From positions 1 through 64,000 of the forward strand of contig WGNO01000005.1 in NCBI GenBank assembly GCA_016124525.1: 64,000 nucleotides of DNA. Reading direction: 5' to 3'. Every line of letters starts with the position of its first letter. The first letter of the stretch is position 1. Position numbers and translations under genes: made by a program. The DNA comes from Nostoc sp. RI_552. GTDB taxonomy: Bacteria > Cyanobacteriota > Cyanobacteriia > Cyanobacteriales > Nostocaceae. Under the pieces are notes generated by a model. The model ran no database searches and was not told where the DNA came from. It saw nothing but the letters and a program-made list of their open reading frames with translations. Below are positions 11,001 through 18,781 of this stretch, in pieces.

Positions 11001-11331
11001 ACATTTAATGAAATCTCCCACCCTGAATAATTTAATTACCACATTCACCGAGGGGGATAACCAAGTTACTCAAGTAACTTATAATTCAGAATTACAAAGA
11101 GTATATATTAATAAACAGAGTTATTTCACAGATATTCCTCAACATATCTGGGAATTTAAAATCGGTGGATATCAAGTATTAGATAAATGGTTAAAAGATA
11201 GAAAGAATAGTCATCGTGTCTTGTCAGCAGCAGAAATTAACCACTATCAAAGAATTGTGGTTGCGTTAACGGAAACCTTAGGGTTAATGAAGGAAATTGA
11301 TGGTTTAATTCCTGGTTTCCCTATTGAATAA
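8089..11331 (+). CDS. Single-chain restriction-modification enzyme (type IIG / ISP-like, no helicase)
   Basis: 1080 residues combining cutting and methylation. The N-terminus has a PD-(D/E)xK nuclease core: IPDF (Asp53) then EAK (Glu67, Lys69). A helical linker leads to an N6-adenine methyltransferase with the GVYYTPEPVV entry motif (about 317), AdoMet motif DPATGTGTF (358-366) and catalytic NPPY (480-483). The C-terminal 500 residues resemble the specificity domain of type ISP enzymes (TPEEILYYAYAIFHSPTYR). True type ISP enzymes carry an SF2 helicase between nuclease and methylase; I see none here, so it fits a type IIG architecture better. It likely protects against foreign DNA and methylates host sites. 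No separate specificity gene is adjacent. Codon use is more AT-rich than ftsH beside it, hinting at horizontal acquisition. Confidence 0.88.
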   Translation: MTEFSNYIEDLQTNIKRGGERSHYPSLKRLIESLMMGINAIIEEKGNQQGIPDFTLRKNDRILGYIEAKDINVDLDKTAKTEQLKRYLESNIGYNLILTNYLEFCWYVDGECQQTAQLGNLQQGEIILVDDLQPIRELLQLFLNHKAQDINNYYDLAKQMAAYTKTIRNAILASLEIETSTEKLYQLKETFKKILILDIDNQSFADMYAQTIAYGLFTAKIGHAQNPGEFTFNRTTASIYISERIPFLQGLFDVVIASDSLSKIHKSIENLVDLLNTVDMTNILETFGRETRTEDPVIHFYETFLAAYAASLRKSRGVYYTPEPVVNFIVRAVNNILENEDIFDLQYGLGNRKVTILDPATGTGTFLYAVIKQIRDNVAKYGIEKWHSFLRDVKLLNRLFGFELLMTPYTIAHLKLGLLLGDLGYKFAPDERLKIYLTNALEPGINQDDIIPGITEILAEESSQAGKVKNETPVMVVLGNPPYSVSSQNGSKRKRILNQDEKYLADVKYTGLDWNRIYKPGKAGQTITELTYIGELLELYKGRVRLEKEKNIQPLDDDYIKFIRLAQEQIQKTPKGYGIIGFITNHSYLNGLIHRGMREELLKYFDTLYIMDLHGNSLLKETAPDGSVDQNVFDIQQGVAILIAVREKSEPDYFSTAYKSRDGVQEMARVWYYDLWGSREDKYRFLESASLDNVDWIQLQPTAPNYFFAPKDFDLATEYHQGWSVTDIFPVNSTGVKTHRDHFVIDFDLEKLRQRIQDFRDLSITNEYISQIYNVSDTRDWKLSSKRKLLANNKYWLSYFSTCFYRPFDTRFYYHHQDIVELTRNEVMQNMVNCGNLALVLCRQQSQPGEWYLVSVSNQIIECCAISNKTRETNYLFPLYLYPNTENEQTNLFIQKTPNLSPKFLETINTKLGQTPTPEEILYYAYAIFHSPTYRSRYAEFLKIDFPRLPLTSDNQLFKSLTTRGEELVNLHLMKSPTLNNLITTFTEGDNQVTQVTYNSELQRVYINKQSYFTDIPQHIWEFKIGGYQVLDKWLKDRKNSHRVLSAAEINHYQRIVVALTETLGLMKEIDGLIPGFPIE

Positions 11332-11363
11332 GCTTAAACCTTTTCATCTGTTGTAAGTTTATA

Positions 11364-11382
11364 GGGATGGTTTACCCATCCC
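11364..11382. terminator. Bidirectional terminator between the RM gene and pepP
   Basis: Stem GGGATGG (11364-11370), 5-base loop, CCATCCC (11376-11382). It sits between two convergent genes, 33 bases after one stop and 8 before the other, followed by an AT-rich tract. Confidence 0.65.
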
Positions 11383-11389
11383 ATTTATA

Positions 11390-12700
11390 TTATCTTTCCA
11401 CTGCTGTAACTTCCTTGGGAACCCCAGCAGTTAAAACTTCATGACCAGTGGGTGTTACTAAAACATCATCTTCAATGCGAATACCAATACCCACCCAACG
11501 CGCATCAGTTTCTGGTTGGTCTTCTGGTAACTTGGTATCTGGGACTATATAAATTCCCGGTTCCACTGTTAGCACTTGACCAGGTTGCAAAACTTGGGGT
11601 TTATCTTCACCATACTGGTACACACCCACATCATGGACATCTAAACCTAACCAATGGCTGGTGCGGTGCATATAATAGGGTTTATACTTTTGTTCTTCTA
11701 TTAACTTGTCAACTTCCCCCTTGAGGATGCCAACTTCTACTAAACCTTCAGTGATGACACGTACAGCTGTATTGTGAACTGCATTAAAAGTATTACCAGG
11801 TTTGACTTGAGCGATGGCTTGTTTTTGTGCTTCTAAAACAATTTCATACAACATCTTTTGTTCTGGGGTAAACTTACCTCCTACGGGAAATGTCCGGGTA
11901 ATATCAGAGTTGTAATAACCATAAGCACAACCAGCATCAATCAGCAGCAATTCTTGAGCCTGCATTTGCCGATTATTTTCGATGTAATGCAATATACATG
12001 TATTCGCACCAGAAGCGACAATAGAAGGATAAGCTGGACCCATAGCACCCCGTAACCTAAAAATATGTTCGATTTCCGCCTGAATTTCGTATTCATAACG
12101 TCCGGGTGCTGTGAGTTCCATAGCCCGATTATGTGCTTCTACCGCGATGGCCGCAGCTTGGCGCATGAATTCTAATTCAGGTTCGCTTTTCACCAATCTC
12201 ATGCTGTGAAGGATGGTTCCGGTATCTTCAATAGCAACGGGGCCTGTACCACGCTTGGGGTAGGTACGCAGTAAATTTTGGTAATGTCGGAGAATTGTGT
12301 CGTTAAAAGTGCGATCGCGTCCTAAATGATAGTAAATGCGATCGGCTTTTTCTAAATACTGGGGCAATTTTTCATCTATTTCAGTGATGGGGTAAGCTTC
12401 ATCTGCGCCATAAATTTCTTTAGCTCCATCCACCCCGCAAACATAACCAGTCCAAACTTCTTTTTCTCGATCCTTTGGTTGGACAAATAACACAAACCGA
12501 TGTTCTGCATGGTGTGGCGCTAATACTGCGACTGCTTGTGGTTCATTAAAACCAGTTAAATAAAAAAAATCACTGTCTTGGCGATAAGTGTATTCGACAT
12601 CGTTGTGCATCACCGCCATTGGCGCACTACGAAAAATAGCAGTACCATTACCAATTTTTGCCATTAACTGCTCGCGACGCTGCTGATATTCTGCTTGCAT
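11390..12700 (-). CDS. pepP: Xaa-Pro aminopeptidase (M24B)
   Basis: 436-residue cytoplasmic metallo-aminopeptidase that removes the N-terminal residue before proline. The N-terminal creatinase-like domain (about 1-170, including FRSAPMAVMHNDVEYTYRQD) is followed by the pita-bread catalytic domain. Metal ligands seen: both Asp in LLIDAGCAYGYYNSDITRTF, His in the SHWLGLDVHD region, Glu in TVEPGIYIV and Glu in GIRIEDDVLV. All five are present, so the enzyme should be active. Length matches E. coli PepP (441). Monocistronic, convergent with the RM gene and sharing a terminator with it. Confidence 0.94.
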   Translation of the reverse strand: MQAEYQQRREQLMAKIGNGTAIFRSAPMAVMHNDVEYTYRQDSDFFYLTGFNEPQAVAVLAPHHAEHRFVLFVQPKDREKEVWTGYVCGVDGAKEIYGADEAYPITEIDEKLPQYLEKADRIYYHLGRDRTFNDTILRHYQNLLRTYPKRGTGPVAIEDTGTILHSMRLVKSEPELEFMRQAAAIAVEAHNRAMELTAPGRYEYEIQAEIEHIFRLRGAMGPAYPSIVASGANTCILHYIENNRQMQAQELLLIDAGCAYGYYNSDITRTFPVGGKFTPEQKMLYEIVLEAQKQAIAQVKPGNTFNAVHNTAVRVITEGLVEVGILKGEVDKLIEEQKYKPYYMHRTSHWLGLDVHDVGVYQYGEDKPQVLQPGQVLTVEPGIYIVPDTKLPEDQPETDARWVGIGIRIEDDVLVTPTGHEVLTAGVPKEVTAVER

Positions 12701-13243
12701 ACCTAATCAATTTGTAAATTTCAGTATTATTCTACACTTTCGCCAAATGTGGATTAGGGAAAGTTATTTGTAATTTTAATTAATTTTAGCGAATATTTTT
12801 TTGTTTACATCACTTGCAACTGTATCAATATATTAATAATAAATTAGTTAGTAACATAAGTATCCCTGCATTATTCAAGAAGTCTGGTATCTGAAGAATG
12901 TTGCTAAATTAGGTATAATTATTATATTTATTTTTAACTGGGCTTGCAAATTTTTTGGTGTTTAAAAAGACAGATTTTTTACCAATTTAATTTCTAGGTA
13001 AATACAAACTTTATTGATTCGTTATGAAAAAGCATGAAAAAGTATTTTTTGTTTATAAACTTTGATATAGTTAGCAAATCAATATAATTATTTTCAAAAG
13101 ATGAATGTAAGTAAATAATGATATTTATTAAAAATAAATGTTTATAAAAAAATCTGGAAATGACAGAAAATGTTTTTTATTGACAGAAAGTAAATGAATA
13201 AAAAAGTTAAAAATTATATGACAACAAGCAATAAAAATAAGCT
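12701..13243. other. AT-rich intergenic region
   Basis: 543 bases of very AT-rich DNA between divergent genes. I see no gene, RNA or strong hairpin. Short AT runs near 13030-13080 could serve as promoter elements for the downstream repeat protein. Confidence 0.5.
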
Positions 13244-14470
13244 ATGTTTGGTGACTTTGAGCAGAGAATAAAGAGTTCATTTGATGAATCTTTGAAAAAA
13301 TCAGCGTTTATAGTATCTGAACCTTCCTCCCAATTCAATACTACTTTACCTTTACCCAAGCCTAGTTCTTCATCATTTGATAACACGCCAACAATTCCTA
13401 ATTTAATTGGCGGAGTGAACCCTAACCCCAATCCTTACTTAACTAGTGCGGCGATTGTACCTGATTTCAATGGTGATGGTAAAACAGATAAACTTTGGCT
13501 AAATTCTCAAACAGGTGAAATCATCGTGCGGCTCATGGATGGGGCCAGCATCATGCAAGAATCTTCTTTGGGTCGATATGACTTATCATCTACGTCCTAC
13601 GAAATAGGGGATTTCAACGCTGATGGCAAGACTGACTTTTTATTGCGTAATCAGCTAACAGGGGAAAATCGCATTGTGCTGATGGACGGGACAAGAGTTG
13701 CCAATACAATTGCACTGGAAACAGTTGACCCCAATTGGAAGGCTAGAATCGGCGATTTTAATGGCGATCGCAAAACCGATATTTTTTGGAACAATCCTCA
13801 AACAGGGCAAAATGCAATTTGGACAATGGATGGTATGACAGTTGTTGATGCAGCAGTTGTAGAAACCACAAATACATCATTTGCTCCCACCATTGTAGAT
13901 TTTGACGGTAATGGCAAGAGTGATATTTTCTGGCGCGACAGCGAAACAGGTGAAAATAAAGTTTGGTTTATGGATGGTAATAACAAAACCGAATTTGGTC
14001 TGCAATCCCAAGACCCATCCTGGAACTTTACCTTAGGTGATTTCAACGGTGATTTCAGGACTGATATTTTGTGGCGCAACAGCGAAACAGGTGAGAACAA
14101 AGTTTGGACAATGAATGGTATTTTTGTCACTGAAGGTGCGTTAGCAACATTAGACTCATCTTGGACATCTTCTATTGGTGACTTCAATGGCGATGGCCAG
14201 ACTGATATCTTCTGGCAAAATCGGGTAACTGGTGAAAATACTGCTTGGTTAATGAATGGCACAACAGTAAGTACTGAAGCTTTTCTACCTAGCAATGATT
14301 CTGCTTTAATTCCATCATTTGGTGACTTTAATGCTGATGGTAAAACTGACATCTACTGGCGTGATGGACAATCGGGGATAGATAGAATTTGGTCTATGAA
14401 TGGTACAACAGCAACCGAGTCTTATGTAGCCGAAGAAAATAGGCTCAGTTCAGAATGGTTAACTCCCTAA
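13244..14470 (+). CDS. VCBS/FG-GAP repeat protein with seven calcium-loop repeats
   Basis: 408 residues. After a Ser/Pro-rich start (about 1-60) come seven tandem units of about 48 residues, each opening with a calcium-loop-like DFNGDGKTDI or variant (DFNADGKTD, DFDGNGKSD, DFNGDFRTD, DFNGDGQTD) followed by FWRNSETGENKVW and xMDG. Such repeats form a beta-propeller; seven blades would close a ring. Proteins of this kind are usually extracellular and bind calcium, glycans or partners. There is no signal peptide and no obvious Shine-Dalgarno before the ATG. Export by a type I system or a missing upstream start are both possible, but an in-frame stop lies just upstream. Stand-alone, with its own terminator. 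Confidence 0.8.
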   Translation: MFGDFEQRIKSSFDESLKKSAFIVSEPSSQFNTTLPLPKPSSSSFDNTPTIPNLIGGVNPNPNPYLTSAAIVPDFNGDGKTDKLWLNSQTGEIIVRLMDGASIMQESSLGRYDLSSTSYEIGDFNADGKTDFLLRNQLTGENRIVLMDGTRVANTIALETVDPNWKARIGDFNGDRKTDIFWNNPQTGQNAIWTMDGMTVVDAAVVETTNTSFAPTIVDFDGNGKSDIFWRDSETGENKVWFMDGNNKTEFGLQSQDPSWNFTLGDFNGDFRTDILWRNSETGENKVWTMNGIFVTEGALATLDSSWTSSIGDFNGDGQTDIFWQNRVTGENTAWLMNGTTVSTEAFLPSNDSALIPSFGDFNADGKTDIYWRDGQSGIDRIWSMNGTTATESYVAEENRLSSEWLTP

Positions 14471-14509
14471 AACTCATTTAGCGCCAGTTTGTTTCCTTGA
14501 TATGATGAT

Positions 14510-14559
14510 AACTTTGAACTCACTCATCTATTTTATAAATTGGGTTCAAAGTTTTTTTT
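14510..14559 (+). terminator. Terminator of the VCBS-repeat gene
   Basis: 10-bp perfect stem AACTTTGAAC (14510-14519) / GTTCAAAGTT (14544-14553) with a 24-base loop, then a run of eight T (14552-14559). It also lies 3' of the convergent MBL gene. Confidence 0.75.
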
Positions 14560-14561
14560 GA

Positions 14562-15332
14562 TTAAAACTTGTAGCTAAAAAGCTGAATTTCACTATTTTT
14601 GGGTAAATTACGGGAGTTAATAATGATACTATCACTACTACTACGACTTACTTTTAGCCCCTGCATTAAAGTTAAAAATTCATCCACTGGCGAAATGTTA
14701 CACACAGCAGCATCAGCGGCTTGTGTACGGTAGTGAGTGGGAATAATCAATTTAGGATTTAACACTTCAGCCACCTGCTTCGCTTCTTGGGCATTATAGG
14801 CTTTAGCACTACCTCCGACTGGAATCAACGCTACATCGGGACGACCCATGAGGATTTTTTGCTCAGTGGAAATAGGTGCAGCGGCTCCTCCTAAGTGTAG
14901 GATGTTAACTCCTCCTTGCTGCCAACGCCAAGCAGTATTAATACCAAATTGCCTACCACCTTTGCGATCATGGTCTATGGCAATTCCTTGTAACTTAATA
15001 TCTTGAAATTCATAAGCACCTGGTGCATGTACTATCTTGGGTTTTCCTGGTAGTCCATCTACTGCACCTTCATCTAGCAGTTGACTGCTAATTAGAACTA
15101 AATCTGCTGCTACTTTTGGTGAACGATAACCAGCTGTACAACCAATCGTTTGAAATGGATTGACAAGAATTTTTATCCCCCCACCGGTGAATAGAAAGCA
15201 AGTATGACCCAACCACTGAACCGATAAACTGCTAGATTGCGCTTCAGCTTTCAGATGGGAAGCGAAATTAGTAACTATATCCGTGATTAACCCCGCCCCA
15301 GCGTAGCCTATCAACTGTCGTCGTTTCATCAA
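14562..15332 (-). CDS. Tat-exported MBL-fold protein with degenerate metal motif
   Basis: 256 residues. The N-terminus MMKRRQLIGYAGAGLI has a twin-arginine motif, so export to the periplasm or lumen is likely. The rest resembles UPF0173-type metallo-beta-lactamase-fold hydrolases: WLGHTCFLF, ILVNPF, NILHLGGAA, LIPVGG and IIPTHYRT. Where the family normally has HxHxDH, the sequence reads VLISSQLLDEG, so most primary zinc ligands are missing. Either this is a non-catalytic member or its metal site is rearranged. It begins 8 bases after trpG ends on the same strand, suggesting co-transcription as the last gene of the prfB/DUF3285-to-trpG run. The native substrate is unknown. Confidence 0.8.
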   Translation of the reverse strand: MMKRRQLIGYAGAGLITDIVTNFASHLKAEAQSSSLSVQWLGHTCFLFTGGGIKILVNPFQTIGCTAGYRSPKVAADLVLISSQLLDEGAVDGLPGKPKIVHAPGAYEFQDIKLQGIAIDHDRKGGRQFGINTAWRWQQGGVNILHLGGAAAPISTEQKILMGRPDVALIPVGGSAKAYNAQEAKQVAEVLNPKLIIPTHYRTQAADAAVCNISPVDEFLTLMQGLKVSRSSSDSIIINSRNLPKNSEIQLFSYKF

Positions 15333-15340
15333 TTACTCTC

Positions 15341-15931
15341 TTAGATGTGTTGTTCCAGAAAGTTTCGTAATAACTGCTTTCCTGAAGATGTGAGAACGCT
15401 TTCTGGATGAAACTGGACGCCCTGAATGTGAGGATAGTTCCGGTGTCGCACCCCCATAATAGTGCCATCTTCAACCCAAGCTGTGATTTCTAATACTTCT
15501 GGGCATGTGTCACGGTCAATCACTAGACTATGATATCTGGTGGCAACCATTGGACTTTCTAATCCACGGAAAACACCTACTCCAGTGTGAGACACCTGAG
15601 AGGTTTTACCATGCATCAAATCCGTAGCCGATACAATTTTACCACCAAACACGTGACCAATGCTTTGATGCCCCAAACAGACACCCAAAATTGGTAAATT
15701 CTGTCCTAGGTATTTAATTACATCTTGGGAAATACCGGCATTTTCTGGGCGACCAGGCCCAGGAGAGATGACTGCAAGATCGGGATTTAACGCCCGAATT
15801 TCCTCTACTGTTATTTGGTCGTTACGAAAAACTTTAATATCTGATGCTACAGGGAACTCCGCGGCTAGTTCTCCCAAATACTGCACCAAGTTATATGTAA
15901 AACTATCATAATTATCGATGACTATAATCAA
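15341..15931 (-). CDS. trpG: Glutamine amidotransferase of anthranilate / aminodeoxychorismate synthase
   Basis: 196-residue class I glutamine amidotransferase supplying ammonia to TrpE for tryptophan, or to PabB for folate. The catalytic triad is visible: Cys85 in GVCLGHQ, and His175 and Glu177 in GVQFHPES. The IDNYDSFTYNLVQYLG opening and the SPGPGRPENAG oxyanion region are standard. Cyanobacteria commonly use one subunit for both pathways, so trpG and pabA cannot be told apart here. It lies downstream of dgkA and just before the MBL gene. Confidence 0.93.
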   Translation of the reverse strand: MIIVIDNYDSFTYNLVQYLGELAAEFPVASDIKVFRNDQITVEEIRALNPDLAVISPGPGRPENAGISQDVIKYLGQNLPILGVCLGHQSIGHVFGGKIVSATDLMHGKTSQVSHTGVGVFRGLESPMVATRYHSLVIDRDTCPEVLEITAWVEDGTIMGVRHRNYPHIQGVQFHPESVLTSSGKQLLRNFLEQHI

Positions 15932-16094
15932 AGCCTATAACTCCTGGTTTCTATGACCAACACAATCTGTAGTCATTAGTTGTCAAAAATTACTAGAAGT
16001 ATGATTTGATGTCTTGCCCGAAGGTGAAATCAAGAATAAATCTACAAAGTATGTTCACCTTTCAAATATTATCAGGGTGAGATAACAAGTAAAC

Positions 16095-16550
16095 CTAGAA
16101 TTGTGAAATAATTAGAATTGTCAAGGGTGGCATCAATAGTGTACCTGCAACTAGTACAGCCGCAAAAGCAGAGACAAGCACAGCACCTGCAGCGCAGTCT
16201 TTAGCAATTTTAGCCAGATCATGGTAACTATGCTTTACTGTTAAGTCTACAACAGACTCGATTGCTGTATTCAGCAACTCTAATGCTAATACTAAGCCAC
16301 TTGTGATACTGATAAGGGCAATTTCTACTGCTTGCAGATGCAAGAAAATGCTTAAGGCCATAGCTAGGGCACAGACACTTACGTGGATGCGAAAGTTACG
16401 TTGAGTGTGAAAACTGTAGCTGATTCCAGCCCAGGCATATTTAAAGCTAATGAATAAATTAGAAGCAATTTGCCAAGATAGTTCCCGCTCTTTTGTGATG
16501 AGAGTTGGTAGGGAGTTTGAAGTTGGTGGAGGAGAGACTTGTTGGGACAT
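16095..16550 (-). CDS. dgkA: Diacylglycerol / undecaprenol kinase (DgkA family)
   Basis: Small integral membrane kinase. After a soluble N-terminus (about 40 residues) come RNFRIHVSV and three membrane helices, with the family signature ALELLNTAIESVVDL holding the conserved Glu and Asn-Thr-Ala-Ile-Glu. In Gram-positive-like and cyanobacterial members the preferred lipid substrate is often undecaprenol rather than diacylglycerol; which applies here cannot be read from the sequence. I chose the ATG at 16550 (MSQQVSPPP); a GTG at 16595 adds 15 residues of no family resemblance. Neither has a convincing ribosome-binding site. The ybeY-dgkA-trpG order supports an operon. Confidence 0.9.
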   Translation of the reverse strand: MSQQVSPPPTSNSLPTLITKERELSWQIASNLFISFKYAWAGISYSFHTQRNFRIHVSVCALAMALSIFLHLQAVEIALISITSGLVLALELLNTAIESVVDLTVKHSYHDLAKIAKDCAAGAVLVSAFAAVLVAGTLLMPPLTILIISQF

Positions 16551-16680
16551 AAATCTAAAAACAGAATAATTAAAGTAACTAGAGAAAAAATTCACTGGGT
16601 TTACAATTTTTTATGATGAAATCAAAATCGAGGTAATTTTCTACAGAGGTATTATAAGCATTGACAGACAGAAAGAAGCC

Positions 16681-17208
16681 TTAATATTGGATGTCAATAT
16701 CAATACCGATTATTTTCAGTAATTGAACTTGTTGCTGTAGAATTTCCATCAATTGTTCTTCGTCCGGATGATCCCAACCCAACAGATGCAGTAGTCCATG
16801 AGCTGCTAACCAAGCTAACTCGGTTCGCAAACTATGCTCCTGCTGTTGGGCTTGAAGTTGAGCAGTGTTAATCGAAATTACGATATCACCTAGATACAAA
16901 GGAGCAGCTAGGGTTTCCGGACTTTGGGGACAATCTACTTCTAATGCTGCAAAAGACAAAACATCTGTGGGTTTGTCTTGAAGGCGATATTGAGCATTCA
17001 ATGATTGAATTTCTGCGTCATTTGTCAAACGTAACGTTATTTCATAACTTGGCGCTGGCGGGAGATGAGGCTGTAGACTTTCTAACCAGCGATGAAACCA
17101 TTCTTGCCAAGTTTCTGGACTAATTGGAGTATCGTGAACTCCAAAATCCATAGCTGGTTTTGGAGACGATTCATAGAACAAATCCTGGACATCTAGTTCG
17201 ACTTGCAC
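16681..17208 (-). CDS. ybeY: Endoribonuclease YbeY (16S rRNA maturation)
   Basis: 175-residue zinc endoribonuclease involved in 16S rRNA 3'-end maturation and ribosome quality control. The hallmark [11 protein letters not shown] (three metal-binding His in the H-x3-H-x5-H pattern) is intact near the C-terminus. Upstream, [14 protein letters not shown] and [11 protein letters not shown] are the usual family blocks. The first 40 residues are a variable extension common in cyanobacteria. It lies between the DUF3285 gene and dgkA on the minus strand. Confidence 0.94.
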   Translation of the reverse strand: MQVELDVQDLFYESSPKPAMDFGVHDTPISPETWQEWFHRWLESLQPHLPPAPSYEITLRLTNDAEIQSLNAQYRLQDKPTDVLSFAALEVDCPQSPETLAAPLYLGDIVISINTAQLQAQQQEHSLRTELAWLAAHGLLHLLGWDHPDEEQLMEILQQQVQLLKIIGIDIDIQY

Positions 17209-17250
17209 CAGTTTTAAATTCTCCTCAAAACTTGCAATTTTAGTTTATTG

Positions 17251-17403
17251 TTAGCGAGTTAGATAAGCAAGACCGACGAAAACAGCTAAAAGACCTATAG
17301 TGGTGAGGGCAAAATGTTTCAAGGAAGTACCTCCCTTGCGCACCATGTTACGCATGGCCAGTTTCACATAGCTAGGTTTGGGTTCCGTTGGCGAGTTGCT
17401 CAT
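17251..17403 (-). CDS. DUF3285 small membrane protein
   Basis: 50-residue protein read from the minus strand. It starts MSNSPTEPKPSYVKLAMRN, continues with a basic stretch (VRKGGTSLKH) and ends in a single membrane helix (FALTTIGLLAVFVGLAYLTR). This matches the short conserved cyanobacterial family DUF3285. It stops 42 bases before ybeY, so the two are probably co-transcribed. A positive-inside topology would put the N-terminus in the cytoplasm. Function unknown. Confidence 0.85.
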   Translation of the reverse strand: MSNSPTEPKPSYVKLAMRNMVRKGGTSLKHFALTTIGLLAVFVGLAYLTR

Positions 17404-17576
17404 AAAAATTTGATTATAAAACTGTTGTATTTATAAATGTAACAGTTTATTGAGAGTGCTACTGCTATCTTCCCGATTTGGTGCATGAAAATGGCAAAAT
17501 TCCTGAGTAGAGAAGCGATTAATCTCATCTCTACACAGAATTCCTGGAGGCTATTAAGGTAGCAGGAGGTTATCTC

Positions 17577-17644
17577 GTGCTAAGTAAAGAGTAAAAATAT
17601 AACTACGTAGTTCAGGAAAAAGTTTTCGTACTCTTTCTTAGCAC
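17577..17644 (-). repeat. Long hairpin after prfB with inner 12-bp palindrome
   Basis: Left arm GTGCTAAGTAAAGAGT (17577-17592) and right arm ACTCTTTCTTAGCAC (17630-17644) are complementary apart from one extra base. A perfect palindrome AACTACGTAGTT lies in the loop (17601-17612). It sits 15 bases after the prfB stop, so it may terminate prfB or protect its 3' end, but there is no T run. The wording resembles dispersed intergenic repeats of filamentous cyanobacteria. Confidence 0.5.
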
Positions 17645-17658
17645 TCAGCACTTTGTAT

Positions 17659-18781
17659 TTACACAGGAGTGCTTTCTAATAGCTGGTTTTCTTGCCGCAG
17701 ATAAGCTTGAATAAACAAATCAAGGTCACCATCCATGACATCATCAATGGCTGTTGTTTCAACATTAGTACGCAAATCCTTGACCATTTGGTAAGGGTGA
17801 AACACATAGTTACGAATTTGATTGCCCCAAGAAGCCTCCACCATATCACCTCTAATTTCGGCAACTTCTTGAGCCCGTTGCTCTCTGGCAATGATAAGCA
17901 GTTTAGCTTTAAGACGAGCAAGGGCTTTTTCTTTATTTTGTAACTGAGAACGTTCTTCTGTACAGCGTACAGCAATGCCTGTGGGGAGGTGAACAATTCG
18001 CACTGCTGTTTCTACTTTATTGACATTTTGCCCACCTTTACCACCAGCCCTGGATGTAGTAATTTCTAAATCTTTTTCAGGAATTTCTAGTTGTACGGTG
18101 TGATCTAACTGTGGCATGATTTCAACCCCAGCAAAACTGGTTTGGCGCTTACCGTTGGCATTAAAAGGTGAAATGCGTACCAATCGATGTGTACCTGTTT
18201 CCGAGCGCAGGTAACCATAAGCGTAGCGACCAGTAATTTCTAGGGTTGCTGATTTAATCCCAGCTTCATCACCTTCTGATTCTTCGGTTAAATGAACTTT
18301 ATAGGCGTGGTTTTCTGCCCAACGGGTATACATCCGCATCAGCATAAAAGCCCAGTCTTGAGCATCTGTACCACCAGCACCAGCATTAATTGTGACTACT
18401 GCTCCTTCCGCATCATAGGGGCCAGAAAGTAACTGTTGTAATTCCCACTGATCCAGTTCACGATGAAGCCGATTAACTGTAGATTCTGCCTCTTGTAATA
18501 AAGCTTTGTCGCTTTCTAACTCTAATAGCTCAATAACTGCTTTGGTATCTTCCAAGCCAGAACGCCATTGGTCATATCGCTGTAGCTGGGCTTTGAGGTC
18601 GTTAAGTTCTTGCAGGGTTTTTTGTGCCTGGGTTTGGTCGTTCCAAAATTCTGACTGTGCTGCTATTTGTTCTAAATCTTGAATTTTGGCAGTAAGTGCA
18701 GGTATGTCAAAGATAGTCCTGGGCTTTACCCAGACGACCGGACAATATTTCAATTTCGCGTTTGAGTTCTAATGCTTCCAT
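17659..18781 (-). CDS. prfB: Peptide chain release factor 2, with programmed +1 frameshift
   Basis: RF2 ends translation at UGA and UAA. The gene is in two frames: an initial 24 codons ([20 protein letters not shown]...) run from 18781 to an in-frame TGA at 18709-18707, then the main frame continues from [16 protein letters not shown]. The junction reads CTTTGAC, the classic RF2 recoding site, giving a product of about 373 residues. The main frame has the stop-codon-recognising SPF tripeptide (RISPFNANG) and the GGQ peptidyl-hydrolysis motif ([12 protein letters not shown]). An annotation starting at 18753 in the second frame would be wrong at the N-terminus. Followed by a long hairpin. Confidence 0.95.
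18706..18712 (-). promoter_or_regulatory. RF2 autoregulatory +1 frameshift site
   Basis: CTT TGA C on the minus strand: slippery CUU codon, in-frame UGA stop, then C. Known mechanism: when RF2 is scarce, slow decoding of UGA lets the ribosome slip +1 and make RF2. An AGGA Shine-Dalgarno-like stretch precedes the slip site by a few bases, as in other prfB genes. Confidence 0.93.
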
